The notes beneath the pieces are model-generated. The model did not search any database. It was given only the letters and a program-made list of their open reading frames with translations, and was not told where the DNA came from. This document shows positions 34,732 through 42,424 of a stretch of 49,936 bases of DNA, piece after piece (the stretch's first letter is position 1; each line of letters starts with the position of its first letter). A program made the translations under genes and the position numbers. Source of the stretch: an uncultured Dorea sp. (GTDB lineage Bacteria > Bacillota > Clostridia > Lachnospirales > Lachnospiraceae); contig CAJTVY010000025.1 of NCBI GenBank assembly GCA_910579925.1, forward strand, positions 1 through 49,936, written 5' to 3'.

Positions 34732-35943
34732 ATGGAGTTATTTGGTGGGATATTGGCAGTAAAGGCTGTCGTATTTCTGACGTTCTCAATCTTTGCGATT
34801 GCTGCCGTCGGGTATTCGATCGGCAGGATCGAAGTAAAAGGAATCGACCTGGGAACCGCAGGAGTATTTATCGTTGCCCTGGTCTACGGGTGTCTCTTAT
34901 ACGGAAAACTGTCGGATAATCTGATGGCGGGCGAGATGACGTTCGCTACGGAAGCACTGAAAATTGTTGAAAACATGGGGCTGGTCTTCTTCGTAACCTC
35001 TGTAGGCTTCATTGCAGGACCGAACTTCTTCGGGAATCTGAAGCGGAACTTTAAATCCTATGTACTGCTGGGGGCTGTGATCATCTTTGCGGCGGCAGGA
35101 ACCTGCATTTTATGTATTGTCATCGGCGGTAACTTTACAGAGCTTGACCATGACCAGTTTAAGGCAATCCTTGTGGGTATCCTTTCAGGGGCGCTGACCA
35201 GCACGCCGGCATTTTCAGCATCAAAGGCAGCGGTGGGGGCCGATCTGGAGGCTCTGGTGTCCGTGGGATATGGGATCGCTTATCTATTTGGCGTCATCGG
35301 GGTGGTTCTGTTCGTGCAGATTGTTCCGAAGATTATGAAAGTAGATATGAATGAAGAAGTGACAAAGATTGCGGCGAAAGAGGGCGGAAGCAGCAAGAGA
35401 AAGAATCTGATACTGACGGATGTGGATGAGTTCGGTTTCATGGCATTTTCACTGGCAGCAGTGGTAGGAATCCTGGTAGGAAGCCTCAGTTACCGGAACT
35501 TTTCTCTGACCACTACAGGAGGATGTCTGCTGACAGCGCTTGTGTTCGGACATTATGGGCATATCGGAAAGATTTCTATTGTGCCCAGGAGTTCTACTCT
35601 TAAGATGCTCCGGGAACTTGGACTTATGTTGTTCCTGATCGGGGCCGGAGTATCCGGCGGTGCGAAATTCGTACAGTATTTTGAGCCGATCTATTTCCTC
35701 TATGGGGCGATCATGACCATTCTTCCGATGATTATCGGATTTATTATTGCGAAGAATATATTAAAACTGCCGCTTCTTAATAATCTTGGTTCACTGACTG
35801 GAGGAATGACCAGTACGCCGGCCCTTGGAACGCTGATTAATATGGCGGGGACGGAAGACATTGCGGCTGCGTATGCGGCCACTTATCCGATTGCGCTGAT
35901 TGCGGTGGTGCTGGCTTCCCAGTTAATTATTCTGTTCTGTTAG
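34732..35943 (+). CDS. AspT/SucE-family (AAE) dicarboxylate exporter
   Basis: A 403-residue membrane protein of the aspartate:alanine exchanger (AAE) family, with about ten hydrophobic helices. The family's duplicated motif is visible twice: ILSGALTSTPAFSASKAA (about 160) and LTGGMTSTPALGTLINMAG (about 360). A hydrophilic loop lies between the halves (KEGGSSKRKNLILTD). This family includes AspT and the succinate exporter SucE of Corynebacterium, known from the literature. At the end of an operon predicted to make succinate, export of succinate or antiport of C4 acids is the natural inference. I start at 34732 after GGGAGTCAG; the in-frame ATG at 34702 precedes that site. Confidence 0.8.
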   Translation: MELFGGILAVKAVVFLTFSIFAIAAVGYSIGRIEVKGIDLGTAGVFIVALVYGCLLYGKLSDNLMAGEMTFATEALKIVENMGLVFFVTSVGFIAGPNFFGNLKRNFKSYVLLGAVIIFAAAGTCILCIVIGGNFTELDHDQFKAILVGILSGALTSTPAFSASKAAVGADLEALVSVGYGIAYLFGVIGVVLFVQIVPKIMKVDMNEEVTKIAAKEGGSSKRKNLILTDVDEFGFMAFSLAAVVGILVGSLSYRNFSLTTTGGCLLTALVFGHYGHIGKISIVPRSSTLKMLRELGLMLFLIGAGVSGGAKFVQYFEPIYFLYGAIMTILPMIIGFIIAKNILKLPLLNNLGSLTGGMTSTPALGTLINMAGTEDIAAAYAATYPIALIAVVLASQLIILFC

Positions 35944-35969
35944 GATTGGAGAAAGAATGGATACTCAAA

Positions 35970-36012
35970 AAAAGAGCTGCCGGGAAATAAAGGATGTTCC
36001 AGCAGCTCTTTT
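35970..36012 (+). terminator. Terminator of the C4-acid operon
   Basis: AAAAGAGCTGC (35970-35980) and GCAGCTCTTTT (36002-36012) form a perfect 11-bp stem ending in a T-run. It marks the end of the operon that begins at mdh. Confidence 0.88.
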
Positions 36013-36060
36013 GTGTGCTTGACTGGCACAGGTTCTAAGTGTGTAATGATTAAGTTTTAG

Positions 36061-36387
36061 TTACCGGAACAGTCCGAACAGCCCTTTTTTCTTGGATTTG
36101 CCGGTCTTCTTTATAACAATATCATCATCGCCGTATCTGCTGCGGTGCTTGTCAATTGCCATGTATAACTGGCAGACAGTATCTTTGGTGTCGCACCAGC
36201 TAAACGGAACGTCAATATCCTGGAATCTGTAGCGGAGCCTTTTGTATTCCTGGTCGCCGATGGCTTCCGGCTTGCTGACGTCACGGCTTCCGAACATGTC
36301 TTCGAAGATATCTCTGATCTTGATAAATTTGGCAGGGTTATCAGTCATCAATTTCGTTATCTGTTCAGTCATTTCTTTTTTTTCCAT
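36061..36387 (-). CDS. Small hypothetical protein
   Basis: I do not recognise the family. The 108-residue product is soluble, with an N-terminal helical, charged region (MTEQITKLMTDNPAKFIKIRDIFEDMFG), a central part with YKRLRYRFQDIDVPFSWCDTKDTV and a strongly basic C-terminus (KKTGKSKKKGLFGLFR). The basic tail could contact nucleic acid or membrane, but this is inference. The ATG at 36387 is seven bases from AGAGG; another ATG at 36393 is too close to that site. It is monocistronic, in the same direction as the purine permease gene upstream but separated by about 200 nt. Confidence 0.65.
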   Translation of the reverse strand: MEKKEMTEQITKLMTDNPAKFIKIRDIFEDMFGSRDVSKPEAIGDQEYKRLRYRFQDIDVPFSWCDTKDTVCQLYMAIDKHRSRYGDDDIVIKKTGKSKKKGLFGLFR

Positions 36388-36393
36388 TTTCAT

Positions 36394-36598
36394 ACCTCTC
36401 TTAAAATACCTTATTGGACGAAATTCACCAGCCCCAAGGGGTGATAAGTAAATGATGTGATATTTTGTAGTGTAATATAGAATAGGGATTATTGCAATAG
36501 GGAAAGGATAAAATTCAAGGGTTTCCCATGATGATCCTGGCTGTTGACTAGTGTGCTTATCCTATTTTAGTGAACGGGCAGCAACTGTTGCCTGCTTT
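36394..36598. other. Intergenic region, no gene seen
   Basis: AT-rich, 205 bases. A GCAGCAAC/GTTGCCTGC hairpin near 36580-36596 follows the permease stop on the minus strand but lacks a T-run. No confident promoter or RNA was recognised. Confidence 0.4.
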
Positions 36599-37981
36599 TT
36601 ACAGAAATACATATTTTAGAATAAATAGCACTGCCAGTACATACATTAAGACGCTGATCTTCTTTTCTTTCGCCTTTCCTGTAATCAGATTCAGAGCCAC
36701 ATAAGAGATTACGCCCATGGAAATACCTTCTGATATACTGTAGAAAAACGGCATTGCCGCAATACAGATATAACAAGGAAGAGCCTCTGCAATATCATTA
36801 AAATCAATATTTACCACATTCGTCAGCATATAGAATCCCACCACGATTAACGCCGGCGCCGTTGCGAACGATGGAATCGCAAGGAAAATCGGAGAAAGGA
36901 ACAGAGCCAGTCCGAACAGAATGGCTGTAGTCACAGACGTAAGTCCTGTTTTACCGCCTTCCGTTACGCCGGAAGCGCTTTCTACAAACGTGGTAGTCGT
37001 AGTAGTCCCAAGTACCGCTCCCGCAGTTGTGGCAACCGCATCCGCCATAAGCGCGCCCTTGATTCTGGGCAGCTTTCCTTCTTCGTCCAGCATATCGGCC
37101 TTGGAAGCTACGCCGATCAGCGTACCGATGGTATCAAACATGTCTACAAATAAGAATGCGAAGATGACCACAATAAAATTCAGTGAAAAGATTCCGCCAA
37201 ACTGCAGTTTCCCAAAGACGGGCATGATACTCGGCACCGAAAGTCCATTGCTGAAATCTGGAAGAAGACCATAAAAGCCCAGTTCTGGATTTGGAACGTA
37301 AAGTCCTGTAAACTGGCAGATGATTCCGAGAATCCATGTAATCAGGATACCCCACAAGATATTTCCCTTGATATTCTTGATGACCAGGACGCCCGTGACG
37401 ATAACGCCGATAATCGCAAGCAGAACGGTTATTCCTACGTCATGAAGACCGGCCGTGACGTCGTTGGCAAGATTATACCCGTCTATGGAGAACAGTTCCA
37501 CCAGAGTTGCGCCGCTGATTACAATATTCGCATTCTGAAGCCCGATGAATGCAATAAACAGACCAATTCCCACGCTGACCGCTGCCTTGAGATTCAGCGG
37601 GATCGCATTAAAGATTGCTTCGCGCACATTTGTGAGGGATAGAATGATAAAAACGATACCCTCGACAAAGACCGCCGTAAGAGCAACTTCCCACTCATAT
37701 CCCATGCCAAGGACGACCGTATACGCAAAATAAGCATTCAGGCCCATTCCAGGCGCCAGCGCAAAGGGATAATTCGCAAGAAACGCCATCAGAAGCGTAC
37801 CAAGAAATGAGGCAAGGGCAGTCGCCGTAAACACGGCGCCCTGGTCCATTCCTGCCGCTGCCAGGATACTTGGATTCACGGCCAGAATGTAAGCCATTGT
37901 CATAAAAGTTGTGATGCCTGCAAGTACTTCTGTACGGACATCTGTCTTGTTTTCTTCCAGTTTGAAGAGTTTTTCTAACAT
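36599..37981 (-). CDS. NCS2-family purine permease (PbuG/AdeP type)
   Basis: A 460-residue membrane transporter with about 12-14 hydrophobic helices. The start KLEENKTDVRTEVLAGITTFMTMAYILAVNP is the signature of the guanine/hypoxanthine/adenine branch (COG2252, AzgA-like) of NCS2/NAT-related permeases. ALAPGMGLNAYFAYTVVLGMGY, FVDMFDTIGTLIGVASKADM and FVESASGVTEGGKTGLTSV are the conserved substrate-path segments. It imports purine bases with protons; the exact base is not determinable. The start follows AAAAGGAGGAAG. Upstream is a short structured leader and its own promoter, divergent from the ABC transporter operon. Confidence 0.92.
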   Translation of the reverse strand: MLEKLFKLEENKTDVRTEVLAGITTFMTMAYILAVNPSILAAAGMDQGAVFTATALASFLGTLLMAFLANYPFALAPGMGLNAYFAYTVVLGMGYEWEVALTAVFVEGIVFIILSLTNVREAIFNAIPLNLKAAVSVGIGLFIAFIGLQNANIVISGATLVELFSIDGYNLANDVTAGLHDVGITVLLAIIGVIVTGVLVIKNIKGNILWGILITWILGIICQFTGLYVPNPELGFYGLLPDFSNGLSVPSIMPVFGKLQFGGIFSLNFIVVIFAFLFVDMFDTIGTLIGVASKADMLDEEGKLPRIKGALMADAVATTAGAVLGTTTTTTFVESASGVTEGGKTGLTSVTTAILFGLALFLSPIFLAIPSFATAPALIVVGFYMLTNVVNIDFNDIAEALPCYICIAAMPFFYSISEGISMGVISYVALNLITGKAKEKKISVLMYVLAVLFILKYVFL

Positions 37982-38005
37982 CTTCTTCCTCCTTTTCTCT
38001 CACGC

Positions 38006-38099
38006 CATAACGAAAACGTTATGATGAATTGTTACCAGACGCCAGGTTTATTACCTGCGTACTATCTGCCATTTTAGCAAAATAATGTTCTAAAGTAAA
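38006..38099 (-). promoter_or_regulatory. Promoter and structured leader of the purine permease
   Basis: On the minus strand, TTTACT, a 17-bp spacer and TAAAAT occupy 38099-38071. The leader of about 80 nt then folds into a GC-AGGT/ACCT-GC stem (38058-38041) flanked by CAGA/TCTG, followed by the hairpin CATAACG/CGTTATG (38006-38023) just above the ribosome site. The conserved core of the classical purine riboswitch is not present. Confidence 0.5.
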
Positions 38100-38135
38100 T
38101 GTTCTCTTAAAATTTTCTTTTATTTGAAAAATATA

Positions 38136-38164
38136 TTGCGAATAGATACGGAGTAGTGTATAAG
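38136..38164 (+). promoter_or_regulatory. Promoter of the ABC transporter operon
   Basis: TTGCGA (38136-38141), 17-bp spacer, TATAAG (38159-38164), about 90 bases before the ATPase gene. It diverges from the purine permease promoter. Confidence 0.6.
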
Positions 38165-38254
38165 AAGAATGTGACGAATCTCTCACATAAAAGTCACAGT
38201 AATGTAAGCGAAAAGCCCTATGATAGGATTCATACATATGTAAAGGAGGATCAT

Positions 38255-38947
38255 ATGATGGGATTTTTGAAAGTTGAGAATTTGTACAAAGTCTATGGTA
38301 AAGACGAAAACCTGGTGACAGCATTGAACGGCGTGTCGCTGACCATTGAAAAAGGTGGATTTACCGCTATTATCGGTTCTTCCGGTTCAGGGAAATCCAC
38401 GCTTCTGCATGCTATCGCAGGAGTGGATGTACCAACAAAGGGAAAGATTTTTTTAAACGGGCAGGATGTCTATGATCAGCCGAATGACAGGCTGGCCATA
38501 TTCCGCAGGAGACAGGTAGGGCTGATCTATCAGTTCCACAATCTGATCCCCACCCTCAATGTGGTTGAAAATATCACTTTGCCAGTGCTGATGGACAGGA
38601 GGAAGGTGAATAAGCAGCGGTTAGATGACTTGTTAGAACTGCTGGGACTGAAGGAGAGGAAGACGCATCTTCCCAACCAGCTCTCAGGAGGTCAGCAGCA
38701 GCGTGTGGCGATCGGGCGCGCATTGATGAACGCTCCTCAGGTGATGCTGGCGGACGAACCCACCGGAAGCCTGGACAGCCGGAACGGACAGGAGATCGTC
38801 AGGCTGTTGAAAAAAAGTAACAGAGAGTTCGGGCAGACGCTGATTCTTGTCACCCACGATGAGAATATCGCTTTACAGGCAGATCGTATTATTTGCATTT
38901 CAGACGGAATGGTGACAAAGGATGAAAGGAAGGTGAAGCATTCATGA
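38255..38947 (+). CDS. ABC transporter ATP-binding protein (MacB/BceA type)
   Basis: The 231-residue ATPase partner of the FtsX-type permease that follows. Motifs in order: Walker A IGSSGSGKST (about 40), Q-loop IYQFHNLIP, signature LSGGQQQRVAIGRAL, Walker B VMLADEPTGSLD and H-loop VTHD. The DEPTGSLDSRNG segment is typical of the LolD/MacB/BceA group, which drives mechanotransmission rather than classic transport. I start at 38255, after AAAGGAGG; the in-frame extension to 38156 lies in the promoter. Its stop overlaps the permease start (ATGA). The operon is followed by a two-component system, the usual pairing for antimicrobial-peptide resistance modules. Confidence 0.92.
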   Translation: MMGFLKVENLYKVYGKDENLVTALNGVSLTIEKGGFTAIIGSSGSGKSTLLHAIAGVDVPTKGKIFLNGQDVYDQPNDRLAIFRRRQVGLIYQFHNLIPTLNVVENITLPVLMDRRKVNKQRLDDLLELLGLKERKTHLPNQLSGGQQQRVAIGRALMNAPQVMLADEPTGSLDSRNGQEIVRLLKKSNREFGQTLILVTHDENIALQADRIICISDGMVTKDERKVKHS

Positions 38948-41526
38948 ATGTGTTTAATAAGATTGCTATGCAGGGATTGAAAAAGAACCGCACGCGGACA
39001 GCAGTGACTATTATCGGAGTGGCGCTGTCTTCTCTAATGATTACAGCAGTTACGACCTTCGGCGTATCGCTGCTTGATTACATGGCTGATGGCGCTATAC
39101 AGCGTTATGGGGAATGGAATGCGGCATTTCTGGATGCGGATCCTTCCTTTGTGGAAAAAAGAGCCCGGGATAAAGAGGTGAAAGATACGGTGTCCTTTGA
39201 AAACATCGGTTATGCAAGGCTTGAGGGTGCACAGAACCCGGAAAAACCTTATCTTTTTGTGGCCGGGTTCCGGCAGGAAACGTTCGATGCCCTGCGGACC
39301 ACGTTGATGTCGGGCAGGCTTCCGCAGAACGACAGAGAGATTCTTGTTTCCGCAAAAGTCTCTATAGACAGCAATGTGTCCTGGCAGGTGGGAGATACGA
39401 TCACCCTTTCCCTGGGAAACCGTGAGAAAGAAGGAAGGAAGCTGACCCAGGCGGAACCATATTCGGAGGAAGAAGTTTTTGAACCTGAGGATTTGAAGAC
39501 CTACACGGTGGTGGGTCTTATCAGGACGCCTGTCTTTGAGACAGAGGCGGCCGCAGGGTATACCATGATTACCCGGAGCGACCGGGCAGACAGGATGAGC
39601 AGTCTGTTTGTAACACTTGAAAATCCCCGCAAAGTTTATTCCTATGTGGAGAACGCAAAGGAAGGGCATGCCTGCATCTTAAATTATGACGTGCTGCGTA
39701 TTATGGCAATTTCGGACCAGCCGGCTGATAAGGTTTTTATGACCCTTCTTTATTCTATGGGAGGGATTGTACTGGGGATTATCATGGTCGGTTCTATTTT
39801 TCTGATCTATAATTCCTTCAGCATTTCCCTAAATGAAAGGATTCGTGAGATCGGGGTTCTGGCCTCAGTGGGAGCGACGTCAAAACAGCTTCGCAATTCC
39901 GTTCTGTTTGAAGGATTCTGTATTGGCGTGGTGGGGATTCCCATCGGGGTTCTGGCCGGGCTTGGAGGTATCGGTCTGGTACTTTCAGCCGTTTCAGCAA
40001 GCTTTGGATCCATCCTCTTTAGCAACGTGCCGCTGGATATGAAGGTGTCGCCATTTGCTATTGGGGGTGCGGCGGCAGTCAGTATGATCACGATACTTAT
40101 ATCGGCATATCTTCCTTCTCGAAAGGCGGTAAACCTGCCAGTGATGGAATGTATCCGTCAGACTAATGAGATCAGAGTGGAAGCCGGGACTATGAGAATA
40201 TCACAGCGCAGACAGCGTATATATGGACTTTGCGGGACTCTGGCCCTTAAGAATTTTAAAAGGAACCGGAAGCGTTACCGCAGTATCGTGCTGTCGCTGG
40301 TTCTTAGTATCGTTCTGTTTGTATCCACCGAGGCGCTGATCAATACCATGTGGCAGACGGCGGGCAGATTTAAGACAGTGTCAGATTATGACATTGGCTT
40401 TGGGACTGTTGATATGGAAGAAGATGATCTGCTGGACCTATTCGATAAAGTGAAAAGGATAAACGGCATTACAAAAAGTTCCCTTCGGGAGGTCGGCCTC
40501 TATTCCTGCAAGATCCAGCCAGACAGGCTTACAGCTGCATACTGGGAAGCAGTAGAGGAGAATTCGGAGAAAGAAATGCAGGAGCTGGATTTGGAAGTTC
40601 ACTTTTTCGATGATGAGTTTTTCTTTAAAATGGCGGAAGATCTTGGACTGCCGGCAGAAGAGTATGCCGGGCAGGAGGGGAAACTGATTGCCGTTGCCAA
40701 GATGAACGATGACAGTGATCGTGCAGAGGGCGCCGAAGACCTTGAGGATCTGTTCGGGGAGACTTCTATAGATCTTGCCATTGAGCCGAAAACGACAGAC
40801 GGAACACAAGGCGGACAGGGAATTGACGTGAAGGCGACGACGGTTGAATTCGTACCTCCGGACATTCCGCCTGCGCCGGATTTATATAAGACAGAAATCA
40901 AGCCATATTCATTTGAGATTCTTGCTCCATGGTCGGCGAAGGAGCGGATTGCACCATCTACACTTCCTGTGAACACGGTAGTCAAAGGGATATGCTTTGA
41001 GTCGGAGAATCCTTCTCTGTCCGAGAGAGAGATCAGGACGGCCATCCAGGAAGAAGGGGTTACGGCTTCTTATATTTTGATGAACACGAGCGAGGCCTTT
41101 GAGCAGTTCCGCAATTATATCTTTATTGCCAATGTATTCGCCTATACATTCATTACTTTGATCTCTCTGATTGCGGTTGCGAACGTGTTCAATACGATAT
41201 CTACTAATATCCGGCTTAGAAGGAGGGAACTTGCGATGCTGCGTTCCGTGGGGATGTCGGACCGGGATTTTAATAAGATGATGATTTTTGAATGTGCTTT
41301 TTATGGTATAAAAGCATTGATGATCGGGATACCATTGTCTCTGGTCTTTTCCGTGCTGATCACTAAATTGATGATGACGGATGATGTAAAGTTCACGCTG
41401 CCCTGGGCAGGCGTAGGGATCAGTGCGCTGAGTGTATTTCTGGTGATATTTGTGACAATGATGTACGCCGTCCGTAAGATCCGTAAGGAGAATATTATTG
41501 ATGCACTGCGTGATGAGATGACTTAA
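38944..41526 (+). CDS. FtsX-type ABC permease, large
   Basis: An 860-residue permease with two FtsX domains and about eight membrane helices: near 17-40; a group of three at about 258-290, 318-350 and 366-395; one near 443-468; and three at about 722-850. Two large extracytoplasmic domains (about 45-255 and 470-720) lie between them. The conserved FtsX helix motif appears twice (LNERIREIGVLASVGATSKQ and LRRRELAMLRSVGMSDRDF). It is longer than BceB-type permeases (about 650) and has two extracellular lobes instead of one, so it is a MacB-like or peptide/envelope-stress variant rather than a clear BceB. Substrate unknown. Confidence 0.88.
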   Translation: MNVFNKIAMQGLKKNRTRTAVTIIGVALSSLMITAVTTFGVSLLDYMADGAIQRYGEWNAAFLDADPSFVEKRARDKEVKDTVSFENIGYARLEGAQNPEKPYLFVAGFRQETFDALRTTLMSGRLPQNDREILVSAKVSIDSNVSWQVGDTITLSLGNREKEGRKLTQAEPYSEEEVFEPEDLKTYTVVGLIRTPVFETEAAAGYTMITRSDRADRMSSLFVTLENPRKVYSYVENAKEGHACILNYDVLRIMAISDQPADKVFMTLLYSMGGIVLGIIMVGSIFLIYNSFSISLNERIREIGVLASVGATSKQLRNSVLFEGFCIGVVGIPIGVLAGLGGIGLVLSAVSASFGSILFSNVPLDMKVSPFAIGGAAAVSMITILISAYLPSRKAVNLPVMECIRQTNEIRVEAGTMRISQRRQRIYGLCGTLALKNFKRNRKRYRSIVLSLVLSIVLFVSTEALINTMWQTAGRFKTVSDYDIGFGTVDMEEDDLLDLFDKVKRINGITKSSLREVGLYSCKIQPDRLTAAYWEAVEENSEKEMQELDLEVHFFDDEFFFKMAEDLGLPAEEYAGQEGKLIAVAKMNDDSDRAEGAEDLEDLFGETSIDLAIEPKTTDGTQGGQGIDVKATTVEFVPPDIPPAPDLYKTEIKPYSFEILAPWSAKERIAPSTLPVNTVVKGICFESENPSLSEREIRTAIQEEGVTASYILMNTSEAFEQFRNYIFIANVFAYTFITLISLIAVANVFNTISTNIRLRRRELAMLRSVGMSDRDFNKMMIFECAFYGIKALMIGIPLSLVFSVLITKLMMTDDVKFTLPWAGVGISALSVFLVIFVTMMYAVRKIRKENIIDALRDEMT

Positions 41527-41546
41527 TGTAAACGTTCAGACAAGCG

Positions 41547-41574
41547 GCCCGGTTACGATTTAAGCTGACCGGGC
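41547..41574 (+). terminator. Hairpin after the ABC permease
   Basis: GCCCGGT (41547-41553) and ACCGGGC (41568-41574) form a perfect 7-bp stem without a T-run. It may only partly terminate transcription before the two-component genes. Confidence 0.4.
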
Positions 41575-41580
41575 GGCAGT

Positions 41581-41633
41581 ATTAAGGAAATTTTAAGGTT
41601 TATATTGAGATTCTTTTAAGCCGGATATATTAT
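41581..41633 (+). promoter_or_regulatory. Promoter and direct repeats for the two-component genes
   Basis: TTGAGA (41605-41610), 17-bp spacer, TATTAT (41628-41633). Upstream and overlapping are repeats ATTAAGG (41581-41587), TTTAAGG (41592-41598) and TTTAAGC (41615-41621), spaced 11 and 23 bp. This is the helical phasing expected for tandem OmpR-family regulator binding and suggests autoregulation. Confidence 0.6.
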
Positions 41634-41716
41634 AGTAACCATGTAAGAAACAACAGCCTTGATGTAAGCAGATGGCATGATACAGACAGAGGATGCACGG
41701 AAACGGAGGGATGTCT

Positions 41717-42424
41717 ATGGAAACGGAGACGATACTGGTCGTAGACGATAATAAAGAGATTGTTTATTCCATCGGTGAATTATTGAGATATGAGGGATAT
41801 CGGGTGGTTAAGGCTTACGACGGTATGGAAGCCCTGGATTTAATGGAACAGGAGAAGATTGATCTGATTCTGCTTGACGTGATGATGCCAAAGATGAACG
41901 GGCTGTCTGCGCTCATGAAGCTGCGGGAGAAGAGCAGAATTCCTGTGATTATTCTGTCGGCTAAGACAGAAGAGACTGACAAGGTGTCGGGACTTGTGCT
42001 GGGGGCAGACGATTATGTGGAGAAGCCTTATCAGCCGGCGGAACTGACGGCAAGAATCAAAGCACATCTACGGCGTTACCATGTCTGGGGAGCGCAGAAG
42101 CCTAAGGAGGATGAGGACAGGATCGTCAACGGAGGACTTGTGCTGGACAGGAAGCAGCGGCTGGTGATTGTGGAAGGAGAGGAGGTGCGGCTGACTGCGA
42201 CGGAATATAAGATCATGGAACTTTTAATGGAGCATCCGGGTCAGATTTTTCCGGCAGAGCAGATTTATGAGATCGTGTGGAAGGAAAAGGCGGATTTTGC
42301 CGTGGAGAATACGGTTATGGTGCATATCCGTCATATCCGTGAGAAAGTAGAAATTGATTGTAAGAAACCAAGATATGTAAAGGTGGTGTGGGGCATTGGA
42401 TACAAAATGGAAAAATATAGTTGA
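41717..42424 (+). CDS. OmpR-family response regulator
   Basis: A 235-residue regulator. The receiver domain has acidic residues VVDDN (about 9-13), the phospho-Asp in LLDVMMPKM (about 53), Thr/Ser near ILSAKT and the Lys in VEKPYQP. The C-terminal winged helix shows LVLDRKQRLVIVEGEEVRLTATEYKIMELL and VMVHIRHIREKVE. I start at 41717, six bases after GGAGGG; earlier in-frame ATGs are too close to or before it. It follows the ABC permease and overlaps the kinase gene by 29 nt. It probably controls the ABC genes and itself. Confidence 0.95.
   Translation: METETILVVDDNKEIVYSIGELLRYEGYRVVKAYDGMEALDLMEQEKIDLILLDVMMPKMNGLSALMKLREKSRIPVIILSAKTEETDKVSGLVLGADDYVEKPYQPAELTARIKAHLRRYHVWGAQKPKEDEDRIVNGGLVLDRKQRLVIVEGEEVRLTATEYKIMELLMEHPGQIFPAEQIYEIVWKEKADFAVENTVMVHIRHIREKVEIDCKKPRYVKVVWGIGYKMEKYS

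Noticed and set aside
37982..38140. Classical purine riboswitch upstream of the purine permease
   Set aside because: The expected conserved junction and loop sequences of the purine aptamer are not there; only a short unrelated pair of stems is seen.
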